Shown here: in pieces, positions 46,111-57,449 of the stretch | Layout: every line of letters begins with the position of its first letter | How positions within the stretch are numbered: position 1 is the stretch's first letter | Source of the DNA: Cryptomeria japonica | Lineage: Eukaryota > Streptophyta > Pinopsida > Cupressales > Cupressaceae | Length of the DNA stretch: 64,000 bases | Assembly (NCBI RefSeq): GCF_030272615.1 | Contig: NC_081414.1 | Span: 770,479,653 to 770,543,652, forward strand | Direction: 5' to 3' | Translations under genes and position numbers: made by a program | Notes under the pieces: generated by a model | The model's database searches: none | The model's input: only the letters and a program-made list of their open reading frames with translations | Told to the model about the DNA's origin: nothing

Positions 46111-46689
46111 TCAAATTAGCACTAGTATTATTCTATTTTTTAGCTTTTTGATGACGAGGGCCACCTCTGAATTATTTTGGTCTGTGGAGCGTTAATCATT
46201 AGTATTTGTTTGTACTTTTAATGTAAACTATATCGTTGGAGGATTGTGCTATCAATCTGTATTATTATTCTATTTGTAATCATAATAGATGATAAACTTG
46301 ACAATCATTTAAATATCCCGTTTTAGATTTTAAACAATCTGGATCTTATGAGGTTAAACGTGAAGAATGTTGATTTTATTTAAGAGCATGATAGTTGAAC
46401 AGATAAAAAGTAATAATTTTGTTTTGACATAGAAATTATGAAGTTGGAGTTCATGACAAAAGTCAGTTAATATGACGAAATATAATTATATTGCCACACT
46501 CCTCTGTAATATGTCTTGAAAAGCTGCTGGAATCTAGATTCATAAAATCTCACAATTTATTTTAAAAACTTTTTAGATCTGGTATTTTAATTTGTTTCAT
46601 TGGATTTTGGAACGTTGTATTTTAACTAAAGTTTTTATGTTTATAGGTGCAGTGTGATAGAGGTGAACACATCCAACTAGAAACAGAAT
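46111..46689. other. 3' flank of the ascorbate oxidase gene
   Basis: AT-rich, contains the presumed 3' untranslated region. No canonical AATAAA near the stop; AT-rich strings such as TTGTAATCATAAT near 46276 could serve the poly(A) site. No gene seen. Confidence 0.4.
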
Positions 46690-47490
46690 GATTTAAATAG
46701 TTGCAATTTCTAAAATAAAAAGCGAATGAAATTTATAGTTGCAATCTTTTAAAAAATTAAAATAAATGAATGTAAATAGTTACAACTTTCTTTAAAAAAA
46801 TAAAATAAATGAATGAGTGTAAAGCTGCAATCTTAAATTAAAAAAAATTAAAATTATACATTTAAATAGTTGCAAAAAATATGGACATGTTTCTAATTTT
46901 CATATTGAATATGATTTTGTGATTTTTTTCTTAATAGTTGTAACTTTCTATTTTGTAATTCAAAATACAACAACTATAAGAAATGAGTACATCCCTCTAA
47001 GAAAAACAAGATAAAATCTCTACTTTTAGAAAATAATTAAACGAATTTAAATAGTAGCAACTTTCTATTCTTTAAATAGTTGCAACTTTGTATTTTTTAA
47101 ATAGTTGCAACTTTGTATATAAATCTTCAATTTTCCAACATGATAAGTTTGTTTGTTTGATAGTCAATAGTAAACAAATAGAGACAAAATTGGCATGTTT
47201 TCATTTAGAAGATTTAATTTCTTATTGGATTTCATTTTCTTTTTATTTCCACCATATAAAACAAAAAATATGGACATGTTTATAATTTTCATATCGGATG
47301 TGATTTTGTGATTTGATTTTAATAAGCGCAACTTTCTATTTTTTGATTAAAAAATGATAACAGATAATTTTTTTAAATGAGATGATTAGATAAATAAAAT
47401 AATTACCTTAATAATTATATCTATCAATAATTTCTAATATTAACATGTTTCTAACTTTTATTTTAATAATTGTAATTTGCTATTTTTTAA
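46690..47490 (+). repeat. Dispersed and tandem TTTAAATAGTTGCAACTTT repeats
   Basis: The motif AATAGTTGCAACTTT or a close variant recurs about ten times. Three copies are directly tandem at a 25-bp period (47046, 47071, 47096). Others are spread at irregular spacing (46692, near 46738, 46778, 46864, 46934, 47325, 47462). This looks like a decayed minisatellite. Confidence 0.75.
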
Positions 47491-49030
47491 TTAAAATATA
47501 ATAACATAATAATTTTTTAAATAGAATAATAGACAAATAAAATGATTACTTTAATAATGATATCTATAGAAAATTTTTACATAAATTTTTCTAAATATAA
47601 ATATGCTAATAAAACATTGTATTTTAACTAAAATTTTGGTAGAACTCTAGCATTCATTTATGTTGAATATGAATCTAATGCAACAATAAAGGTTAGTTGA
47701 GGTGGGTGGTTTAATGGAGGTCTAGTAGCTTTTAGGTATCCATAATGGTTTGGCTAGAGTGTGTGTTTGGTTGTGTGTGATTCATCTTTTTAATGACTTT
47801 ATTTTTTTATAATGTTCTTTCATAAAATATTATGTTCATGGATTTAATTTATTAGGATTTCAGTGATGTAAAATTAATTACAAATCATCTTTGGAGAAAA
47901 AATAGTAAACTAAATACAAAATGAAGAAATAAATGTGAGATATATATGTCTTTTATAATTACAATTAATTATTTCTAATTAATACAATTTTTTTCTCATA
48001 TATATATATATATATAGGTTTCCCTCCAAACTTTTGTAATAGTTTTTTGTTTAAAGTTATAATAGATTGAGATCCTTCCTACTTAATATAATTTAAAACA
48101 TATTAAAATAATATAATATTTCCTATATTTTTTCTTATATAAATTTATTATTTTTTTTTAATTTAAAAACCATAATGTCAAAATATATAAACGTCGAGAA
48201 GTAGCATTTCTATATTTAATCATGTTGAAAGTGAAGTTGTAAAGAATTTTAATAATTTAGGGAATAAATTTAGGTAATATAGATCGTCACGTTCCTTTTA
48301 GAAAAGTGAATTAAAATAAATGATGTCATCCCGTGCACAAAGTAACAAATTGGTTCACAATAAAATATTCTGAATTACTTTACTAAATAATTTTATTGGA
48401 AAGTGGTGAATCTTAATCATTTTGCAAGTCAATATGAAATAACCTTTTTAGTATGTCTATTTTCTTTTTATTCAAAAGCTTATAGTAATTTCAATTTTTT
48501 GGTATAAATATAATAAAATAAATATTTTGAATATGTATATTTTTAAATTATTTAATTTATTTGAAAGTTAATTGATGTTTAGTTTTTTATTTTAAATTTA
48601 TCTTATTTTATTTTAAAATTATTTTTGTTGTTGAGAATTTTTAATTTATTTAAGAGTTATTTTTTTTTAATTTAATACTTATTTATAATTTTGATCTTTA
48701 AATATATATAAATGTGTCTAGGTTTGATGTTATTATAGAACATTTATACATATTAATTATATTCATATGGAACTCTTTGATATCACTATAAAACACCTAT
48801 AAATACAGGAACATACAACAATCCAAACCCATGGATAGCTCGTCCAAATCTACGAATACCTCATCCATGACATGTCATAACACCATCCAAGTCACCTAGC
48901 ATGAACACAAATAATAGTATCAACAAACCTACAAACAACACCAACAATAGCATCTTATCATAGCCCAACAAGAATTTGAACTTTCTTGACCACAACGCCA
49001 CCACCACTTAACCATTGAACCCATAAGATT
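47491..49030. other. AT-rich spacer, no gene recognised
   Basis: A/T homopolymer-rich sequence with a (TA)n microsatellite at 47998-48018. No coding evidence. Confidence 0.4.
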
Positions 49031-49039
49031 ATATATAAT

Positions 49040-49093
49040 TTTTATTTTTAATATAATATAAATATTTATATTTATATTATATTAAAAATAAAA
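49040..49093. repeat. Perfect 25-bp inverted repeat with 4-base loop
   Basis: The arm 49040-49064 is the exact reverse complement of 49069-49093; the loop is TTTA (49065-49068). All bases are A or T. It could extrude as a cruciform or give an RNA hairpin; it may be the relic of a small inverted-repeat transposon. Confidence 0.85.
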
Positions 49094-49631
49094 TGTATAA
49101 TAAAATAAATGTGATTTCAATTTTCTTTCCAAAAGCCTTTATATATTTAAAAAACAACAACAATTATAATAATAATTTTCTTTCAAAATACTTTCATAAA
49201 TTAAATAAATTATAATAACCAATTACATTTTATATTGACTCTTATTTTTACACACCGTTATCAAATTTATTTAAAAATAATATTTCTTTTACATCAATAA
49301 TATTTCATTCACATCAACAATGATTTTACACCTCGTTTACATTGAAATACTTGATATACCAAATTGTTCCTTTTCCCTGCAAGTGGGACGAACATAATCA
49401 AAAGAATTTAATGATATAAAGCATAAAATGCATGAACCAGAATTTTACAGTATGTCATTGTTTTTCATTCGCTAAGTACAATTTTCCTTTATAAATGGAC
49501 GGCCCAGATGTTATGCAGTGGAATAAACGTGGGCTGCGGAAACGGGGCATATGATGTGTGTTTGAATTTTTGTTTTGGAAATCGTAACTTTTTGCGTCAA
49601 ATGAGTTTGACGGGGATATCGAGCATTGACA

Positions 49632-49715
49632 AGCGTCAATGATGAAATCTCTGTCAAAGAGCGTCAATGATCAAATCTCTGTGAAAAAGCGTCAATGATG
49701 AAATCTCTGAAATCA
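49632..49715 (+). repeat. 28-bp minisatellite, three copies
   Basis: AGCGTCAATGATGAAATCTC units start at 49632, 49660 and 49688, nearly identical. The local sequence is GC-richer than the surroundings. Open frames here are probably not genes. Confidence 0.9.
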
Positions 49716-50199
49716 CGTAGTGGGGTCGCAGGTGGCAGATATTTTATGGATCATGCCAACTGTGTGCAACCATGGCAGCCTTTTATATTGCTTTTTTGTC
49801 GTTTTCACGAGTGCGTAGTAGGTGAGGATTGTGATACAGGAATGGCATATTCCTGAACAATAGTAGTATGTGTGATACTCTGAATCAATTTAGGTAGGTA
49901 TGAGCAGTTGTTTTGGCCCACAATACTTGCTTCAAAAGTGAAATGATTAGATTAGAGTTCTCTTTGTATGATGGAATAGGTAGGTATTTCATGATGTATC
50001 TTGTAAGAGAGGATAAATAATTTTTGTTATTTTGTTTGATGCCATCCAAAATGAACCATTCATGCCACTCCATCTAGTGCATTTTGCATCTTGATGTAAA
50101 ACATTATAGATGCAGTTAGGTCCATTGATGTGGACCTACATACATATCTCTTGTGGAGAGAGTAGATGAGACAATTCTATTAAGATTGCCTTTCCTACA
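49716..50199. other. Spacer, no gene recognised
   Basis: Mixed-composition sequence without coding signals on either strand that I can support. Confidence 0.35.
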
Positions 50200-50690
50200 A
50201 GCAAACCATTGGCCTAAACATTACTAAAGCTCACTTGGATCCATATTTAATTGACCCCACTACCAATGAGCTAATTTCTCGAAACAAATCACAAATATAT
50301 ATGAGGTGGTGTAGGCATCTTGTGATGGCTAGTCACTTTTGGGAGCATTAGTGGATGGTATTTGACTAGCCACCACATGCAAATTTAGAGGTCCCTCTTT
50401 ATTTTTTGAGAAAATTATATGCAAAGTTTCTAATGGGTTACAAATCCAATTATTTTGAATTTAGATCATTCCAGGGTGTTGGTGGTGGCATGCCAGAACA
50501 ACGATTGGTGGATTGAGTTGATCCCAATCGACCCACACCTAGTCAACTTATTGTGGATCCTCCTTACGATGGTATTCTTGTACCCATTCACCAACATGCA
50601 ATGGTATTCTTCTATGGCATGAGATAGATCTGAGCCAACCCCTAGCACCTATAGTAGGATAAAAAGAACACATGGACATGGGAGGAGATG
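50200..50690 (+). pseudogene. Decayed open segment of unknown function
   Basis: One frame stays largely open, with four stops over about 430 bases, and has protein-like composition: ITKAHLDPYLIDPTTNELIS, IYMRWCRHLVMASHFWEH, LEVPLYFLRKLYAKFLMGYK and PRLVDPPYDGILVPI-like segments. I recognise no domain. It may be a fragment of a host gene captured or of a DNA-transposon protein. Minus-strand open frames at 49885-50073 and 50466-50648 look like shadows. Confidence 0.3.
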
Positions 50691-50820
50691 AGGCTCAACC
50701 TCATATGGTAATTTTAATAATTTTTAAAATTAAACTAAACAAAATTGCTTTAAATTTTGTTTTAAATTTGATCTCAAGTTTATTTCTCTTATACAAAGTG
50801 ATTGAGATCAACCTAGTCCA

Positions 50821-51912
50821 TGTTGGCAAGAGACACTGCACAAGTCATCTGGTGTTGTCATTGATGGCAACCCAAGTTAGTTATCCCATCCACACTGTGT
50901 GATTTGATCCTACTGGAAGTCAGATTAGAGATTGGTTCAAGTCCGGCAAGCTTGAACAAAGTATCCGACAGATCTTAGTATTTTGATTGGTACATGATTT
51001 CGGGTTATCATTTTGTTTTGCAGATTTTAGGGAAGGTAGATGGATGTCTAGATTTCCCTATTCGGGAGTTTTAGCCTCCGATGGTGATTGGTTCATGAGT
51101 TAGAAGCATCAGTTTGGTAGTTTAAAATGGCAATCTTGTGTTGATAATTCTTATGTGGATTGATTTTGGTGATGGTTTTTGTGATCTAGGTATTTTGTCT
51201 GAGAGTTGTGGTAGCGTGTGGACAATTGTTTTGGTTTGCATTGGTATTTGAGTTTAGATTGAGCCAACTATGTGGTCACATTTCAGTAATGTTCTAAGTG
51301 TTCTTGAGTCGACTAGCCATAGATGTGATTTCTTGTTGTGGATATATAAGATCAATTGTTCTGATCATTTTGGATATTGGTGGGTATGCAAAAGGTGTTG
51401 GTGATCGATTGTGTGCAACTTCACATGAACAAGTCAAAGATTTGTGCTTTGGGTTATTGCAGAATAGTGAATTAGAGCAGTATAAGGCAGAGTATTAAAT
51501 GTTTGTAAAATATGCTTAACCGGAACTATAATCAAGCATTTGTAGATGCTATTATTTAGTTCATGTAGTTCAGTGATTTGTTGTAATTCATTTGTAGGTA
51601 TTGAGCCTCTCTTTCTTGAGCAGTGAGCTCTAGGCAGTGTGCTTGAATGCATGTGCATTCTCATTGTAAAACTTTATATTTGAGTATACTCATTTGTGGG
51701 TCTCACTCCCACCATGGATTTTCCCTTGATTGGGATTTCCACATATAAAATTTTGTGTTATGGTGTTGTGGTTGATTGCTTTGTGTTCTTGCATCTTTCC
51801 TTTGGTTCAATGTATTAAGAGGTCAAAAGAACACATTAACAAAGTTAAAATTTGTTGAACAACAATTCACACCCCCCCCCTCCCCTCCTCTCAGTGTTCC
51901 TTGATTTCAACA
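50821..51912 (+). repeat. Probable solo Copia LTR
   Basis: TGTTGGCAAG to TTTCAACA, 1092 bp, with the C-rich tract CACCCCCCCCCTCC just before the end. Blocks match the LTR at 12315-13455 (for example CTTAACCGGAACTATA and the CCACATATAAA block near the end). Flanks are GTCCA (50816-50820) and CTCCA (51913-51917), a 4 of 5 match to a target duplication. No PBS or internal sequence follows, so recombination between LTRs to a solo LTR is likely. Confidence 0.7.
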
Positions 51913-53105
51913 CTCCACGTAGACTACAAAGGAGTCTTGATTTTAGGGACAATTCACACATGGACTCTAATCTTTATATATGTTTCAGTACATTTCATAG
52001 ATTCTACGTGTACATGTTTTCTAGCATGTAGTCTTTCATCTAGACTAGACCTCTTTATATGTTTTAGTATATTTCATGGACTTTGTAGACACATAAATTT
52101 TTCCATACCTTGACTTAGAGGACACCACATCCACCAACTTTATCTCAAATTCCATCACTCCATCACCTCAAATCACCAAGAGAGATCAACAAAGGCACAC
52201 ATCCTTGAATTCCTTCCAACATTTTCCCTCCATCATCCCATCCATAAAATCTCGATGCCATTTATCCTCATGCACCCATACCATTTCTATTGGAAGAAAT
52301 TTGGATGCCAAATCTAATATGCATAAAGCCAAAAATCCACAAAAGTCCACAAAAATCCAAGGATCAACATATCACATCATAAAGATATGCATCTCAAAGG
52401 GAAATACAAATTGGCATCCAAACTTGTTGATAAAAAGTCTCCCTTCCCTTATAATTCCTCTAATCCTCCATCTAAAAATCCCTCATCTTTAAAATCCATT
52501 TTAGGCCCTTATGCCCTAAAATCTGCCATCCTAATTCCATCATTCGCTTCATCTATTTTGAGTCCTCATGTCCCAAAATCTACATTTGATTCTCCATATA
52601 ATTCTAAATTCTCACCTCCACAACTGTTTCACCCTCCAAGGTATGTCCCAATGTTGATCTTCCCAGCATCTTCATCCATTTATCCACAAGTCTTTCAAAC
52701 ATCCCCATCCATTTATCCATAATTCTTCCAACACCCCATCCATTATCCAACATGAAAATCTCATAATCCCATTCCTTTAGTCCAAACTTTTGCATAAATA
52801 CTTATCCCCTCTCATCTTCAATCCATTTCATCCCCCTTAAAACACTTCTACCAACATCTATGAGCATGCCTCCAATTATCTTGGTCTATTACAACATATC
52901 TTCTAGGGATACCATCCATGGGACTAGATACTTGAGTCCTTCCTACATTACCCTTTCACACATCCACTATCCTCCAAATCCACTTATTCACATCCTTATC
53001 AAATTCCCCAATCATCCAAACTATTCCAAAACTCTAGAAAAAATAAAAAGAAAAGAAGAAAAACAAAAAATAAACAGTAAAGATAAGAACTCCATACAAT
53101 CGTGA
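51913..53105. other. G-depleted, C/T/A-rich spacer
   Basis: From about 52130 to 53030 the plus strand has very few G residues. Short repeats such as CATCCATTTATCCA recur (for example near 52674 and 52708). The frames at 52205-52722 stay open because of this composition and lack protein features. A purine-rich run (53036-53095) ends the stretch just before the gypsy LTR. Confidence 0.5.
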
Positions 53106-53109
53106 AAAC

Positions 53110-55281
53110 CACTTCTTGTGGTGCCTGTTGGCAATCGTTGTGCCAACCTTAGAAGAGCACGGGATAAGGATTTTAGTCGGCTAAGGGTTGCTCCCTTATC
53201 ACGCAACACATTGGAAGCAGTCATGTGGTCCCGCGAGATAAGGGCAACAAGGAGAAAAAGGGGTCTCTTTTTTCCCTTGCATCATTTTCAAGCTCAATTA
53301 TATTTCTGAGTTGATCGGGTCGATCGATCAACTCACTTAAGTTTTACCGGCTGGAGGGTTTCCTTGTCGTTCATGGGCTAGTTCCTCTTTATTTCCTCTT
53401 ACCGATCGATGGTGGTTTTCTCTCAGATATGAAGTGCTCCGCTACCCCACATGGTTACAAAGACAACAGGCAGACCATGCGGGAAGGTGCTACGGGATAA
53501 GAAAAGTCAAACACGGGTGAGATTTTTGCTTGTCTTGCAAAGTTAAAAAGGCGGTGGCATCTCGCAGGATAAGAGTTTGTAACGTGATGATGTGTTTTCT
53601 CTTATCCCACGGGGTAAAATGGGGACAAAAATGGTGTCGCGTGATAAGAGAACAAAGCGAAAATAGAGAGATCTTATCCCACAGGGTTAAATGAGCCCGA
53701 CAAATGTTCCCACAGGATAAGAAACATAAGGTAGACGTGTGTTTTTCCTTATCCTGCAGGGTTAAAAGTGGAGATAGATGATGTTGCGAGATAATTGAAC
53801 AAGGGGAACCGAAGGACTTCCTTATCCCGTGTGTTCCTACAGGATAAGGAAATAAAGGCAAACTCAAGGAGTCATATCCTGTGGGGTGAAATTGAGGTCA
53901 TGAGAGACCAGCAGGATAAGAAACAAAGCAGAAACAAAAGAGCCCTTATCCCACGGAGGACAACAAAGAATGCAAAAGGGCCATGGGACAAGAAGACAAA
54001 GTAGAAGCTAGGGTTCTTATCCCCCGCAGTATGCAGGGCCCTTTAGCGATCAAACACATCTAGTGGAACGTGGACCCAAGGTGTCACATTAGCCAATTGC
54101 GGTCATTGGATCTTCATAAGGGCCCAATCCGATGACCATGTTTTAATCTTCTATTGGGCTTGTTGGATGCTTATGTGGAGAGATCTTACGCATCCATCTT
54201 CTTGCGAATCTCTTAGTTCGATGGTGGATGTTTGAATTTGTGGTGGCCATTGAGTTTTGAATGCTCTGTGCAGGGTGGTTGTTGACCCGATGGTCGAGGA
54301 CTTTCTTTTCTCAATCGGTGCTCAATTTTGGATCCGATGTCACTCCAACCACCGGATTCACTCGTCTTTACCCCAGATTGGACCCTGCAGGCTGATTTCA
54401 TACGCCACCCATGCCCTCTTTAATGCAAAACAAAGACTTTTGTCCCTACAAGTGTGCTTGACCTTGCTTGTTGCTAGGGATTACTTCACCGATGGGTTGT
54501 TTTTCTTTTCTAAAGATAGAGGACACTCTCAAAGCTAAATGCAACATGCTATCAAATCATCCTTGATTTGATCTTCTCCTCTCTGATATTTTTGTAACCT
54601 AACCCGAGTGGGATTAGGGTTTTCTAAAATGATAACCATTTGAGTTATGCTTAAACTACAAAAACAATTTTGTAACGTTTTGATCGGATCTTCTCCTGTT
54701 TTTCTCTTACAGTAATCTATTATTTATGCAAGTATAAAATCACCTTGTCTCTATATTAATAAAATTTGCTTGCCTTACCTAGTTTCAGTTTATGCAAATT
54801 TGTGTATCTCTTTTACCTGTTTGTGTGAATGCATATTTTCTTGCAGCTTTCTCAGCATCTTTGATAGTGTTGACCCCTCTTAGGTTGGCATCTAAGAACA
54901 TTTTTCATTCCTCTGCTATTGTTAATAATTCCAACCTTGACGTAGTCTTAGAAATCTAGATTTAGATAGGAATTTGTGTATCTTTTGGGCAGTTTTATTG
55001 ATGTTCTGTGCAATTATAGGTGAGGTAGATCAACTTTCAATCTCGGTGCAAACCTTTTCCCTTCTTTCATGCAACCCTTCTCTCTCTCATTTTTCATAAT
55101 CAAAACATATATTAGTTTTATCAGTGTTGGGTTGGTCCAACACCTGCACTAGGATTGAATAGGAAGTCGACCTTCTCTAGATATTCAACCTCACATTTAG
55201 CAAAGTCCCACACTTGAGAGGTTGATTCAATATTTCACAAGGTTTCTTGGGTCATCAAGGGTGAAAACATTTGTGACATCA
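53110..55281 (+). repeat. Probable 5' LTR of a Ty3/gypsy element (boundaries approximate)
   Basis: GC-richer than its surroundings. It has a repeat array at 53490-54025, a telo-box in reverse orientation (TTAGGGTTT, 54614-54622), and an end placed at GACATCA (55281), just before a PBS-like TTTTTGGCATGCTCGATGGG (55283-55302). The matching 3' LTR is beyond the window, so both ends are provisional. Confidence 0.4.
53490..54025. repeat. Degenerate ~73-bp tandem array of GATAAG / CTTATC motifs
   Basis: Exact GATAAG at 53496, 53568, 53643, 53716, 53843 and 53915; exact CTTATC at 53601, 53673, 53748, 53821, 53945 and 54016. Same-sense copies are spaced mostly 71-75 bases apart. The surroundings are conserved as CTTATCCCACGGGG and CCCACAGGATAAG. 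Three further motifs lie at 53163, 53195 and 53237. Confidence 0.85.
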
Positions 55282-55657
55282 GTTTTTGGCATGCTCGATG
55301 GGAGAAATTCCAACATACTTGTTGAGGATTTAGTGCTTTTCCTGAGCAATTTAGCCTTTGGAGGGAATCAATCAAGCACTTGGTGACTCTAAAGAATAAA
55401 TTCAAACTCTCGTTGATGCTAGTTGCAGCTTTATGCCAAGTCAACACACCAAATCATCATCTTCAGGTATTTTTCAATTCATTCAGTTTGCTTATTCTAA
55501 TTATAGGAGAAGAAGAGGTAGAAATTCTTTATCACCTGTTAGGGGAACCCAAGTAGAAACATCCACACCCCTAAGGTCCCAGTCTACCCCTCCTATTACA
55601 AGATTAGCATAGCCTAAACGCCCTACAATCCATATTAATAGATCCTTATTTGCAATG
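55282..55657 (+). pseudogene. Ty3/gypsy leader and start of gag reading frame
   Basis: After a PBS-like stretch the leader runs to an open reading that begins about 55500 (YRRRRGRNSLSPVRGTQVET, then TPPITRLA, a TAG, and PKRPTIHINRSLFAM). The frame continues without shift across the Copia-2 insertion at 62981. The part shown is Arg-rich and probably N-terminal to the gag domain proper. Which ATG starts translation is uncertain. Confidence 0.6.
55653..55657. repeat. Target-site duplication CAATG, left copy (Copia-2)
   Basis: Exact match to 62979-62983 on the other side of Copia-2. Confidence 0.9.
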
Positions 55658-57031
55658 TGATAATATGATGAAACTATAAAGATCTGGCCAACTACTTAAA
55701 GGGAGGGTGAATCAGTAGTTGAAGAATAAACTAAATTTTCACCAAACTTATTTTCAACTTAGAATCAACTCACAAAGTTTACCGGTATAGTCACTTTAAC
55801 AATTCTGCAGCTGCACTGTTAAACCTTACCGGTTGACCTAATACTTTAGTGATATAATGCAACAGATCTGAAACTTAAATATCATTTGACCAAAACCTTA
55901 AATCACTTCACTAATACCAATAATGACATATTCCAGATCATTTCCAATCATTTAAAATGTACTGTGCAGATTTACCAATCATTTATATCAACCATACCAA
56001 AAACACATACACAAAATCATTCACCACTTGACACAATGATTTTTCATGTGGAAACCCAAATGGGAAAAACCACAGTGGGGATGAATACCCACAAGTATTT
56101 TTCAACTCTTCCGAAGCTCGCCCTATTAGGAGCCAAGTCTGGTTACAAGCTTATACATGAATGTTTTGTTAGGAACATATCGATTTAAGGACCATCCGGT
56201 TAAGGGATTCACTACAAATACCTTGTTAAAGGTAATACCCTATTAAAGGTAACCTCGATGGAGGATTTCAAATCCAAGCTAATGGATCACCTGGTTAGAT
56301 GATTTCAACAACAAGCCTGTTAGAGCTTACCGTGTGAGGGGATTTCAAACTACTGTAATGGTTAGAGAACAAAGGTTCTTTGACCAATCTGGAAATAGCA
56401 CTTCCTTGTTGAATTAGATCCTTTACCACTCCTATCTGCCTTCACATTATTCTACAAACACACCTCTTGGTTTGACAACAATCACTTTCACACTTAATCA
56501 AATTTTCCAACCACTCATTCAATCAATTCATCGACCTTATAAACAAATACATTAGGTCGGTAACACAACAAAAACCCTAAAATTCTCATAGAGATTACAA
56601 ACACATCGGTTCAATCTTGACCGTTAGATTACATGCAATCAACTTTACATTCTTCTAGGCATCTACAACCGCTCTTGGATCATCGCACTTTGAATCTTAT
56701 AACACATCACGCGTTTGTCACTTCATACTAAGAATTTGATCATTCCCAAGATAAACAATTATCGTTACGCACCAAAACCATCTTGAAACTCATCACGTGA
56801 AACATGCTTTCATGGAATCTTCATCATCAATCATCATTTAGTCATAAATCATCACAATCGATCTCCAAGCTTCATCAGTTAGGGTGTTGCTTCTCAACTG
56901 GATAGGGTTATCGGTTGATCTTCACTACTTCATTACCGGTTGCTTTACTGCTTCATTATCAGTTGCTATTGACATCAATAACAACACTTCCTAATATACT
57001 TCTTCAATGCATTCTTCATGCAATGCCAACA
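55658..57031 (-). repeat. Copia-2 3' LTR
   Basis: Plus strand TGATAATATGATG to TGCCAACA, 1374 bp. Contains the telo-box AAACCCTAA (56572-56580) and, downstream on the minus strand, TTTATAAGG (56543-56535) as likely TATA box. A GGGAGGGTGAATCAG tract lies near the left end. Confidence 0.9.
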
Positions 57032-57449
57032 TTCTCCCCCTTTGGCATTGATGGCAATACAAATATCAATACCAATTGATTGTCATGATTGAGAGTAAAA
57101 CATATACTATCCTTCAAATGATTCAGGTATAGGAATCCTGGTTTACATTTTTCAATATAAACTATCCTTCAACTGTATCATCATATCTTCAGTTGGTAAC
57201 TGGTCTGCAATCTGTCTCCTCTCCTTAACATATAAGGTTATCAATCATATACTTTTCATTTTTGTCCCTCAATCATATACTTTTCTCCCCCTTTGACAGG
57301 AATGCCAAAGTGAAGATAAACCATTATGTTTCGTATCCATGCTTCACTGATCTGTAATTAGCTGCTCCCCCTATGGAGTAGCTCCATTCTTCACCAATTC
57401 TTCTTCAAGATGTTCAATAGGCTCTAGGATTGATGTCTTCCATATCTTC
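57032..57449 (-). other. Copia-2 3' untranslated region with repeated polypurine tracts
   Basis: The minus strand reads AAAGGGGGAGAA (57043-57032) directly before the LTR. Further tracts lie near 57284-57294 (after TTTGGCATTCCTGTC) and 57364-57371. This is the same module arrangement as in Copia-1. Confidence 0.75.

Noticed and set aside
47998-48018. (TA)n run as a regulatory site
   Set aside because: Ordinary microsatellite in AT-rich spacer.
52205-52722. Plus-strand open frames of 95 and 111 codons
   Set aside because: They exist because the region lacks G on this strand; Pro/Ser/His-rich, low complexity, no protein features.
53118-53309. Short Arg-rich open frame at the start of the gypsy LTR
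   Set aside because: Non-coding LTR position, no start context and no similarity that I recognise.
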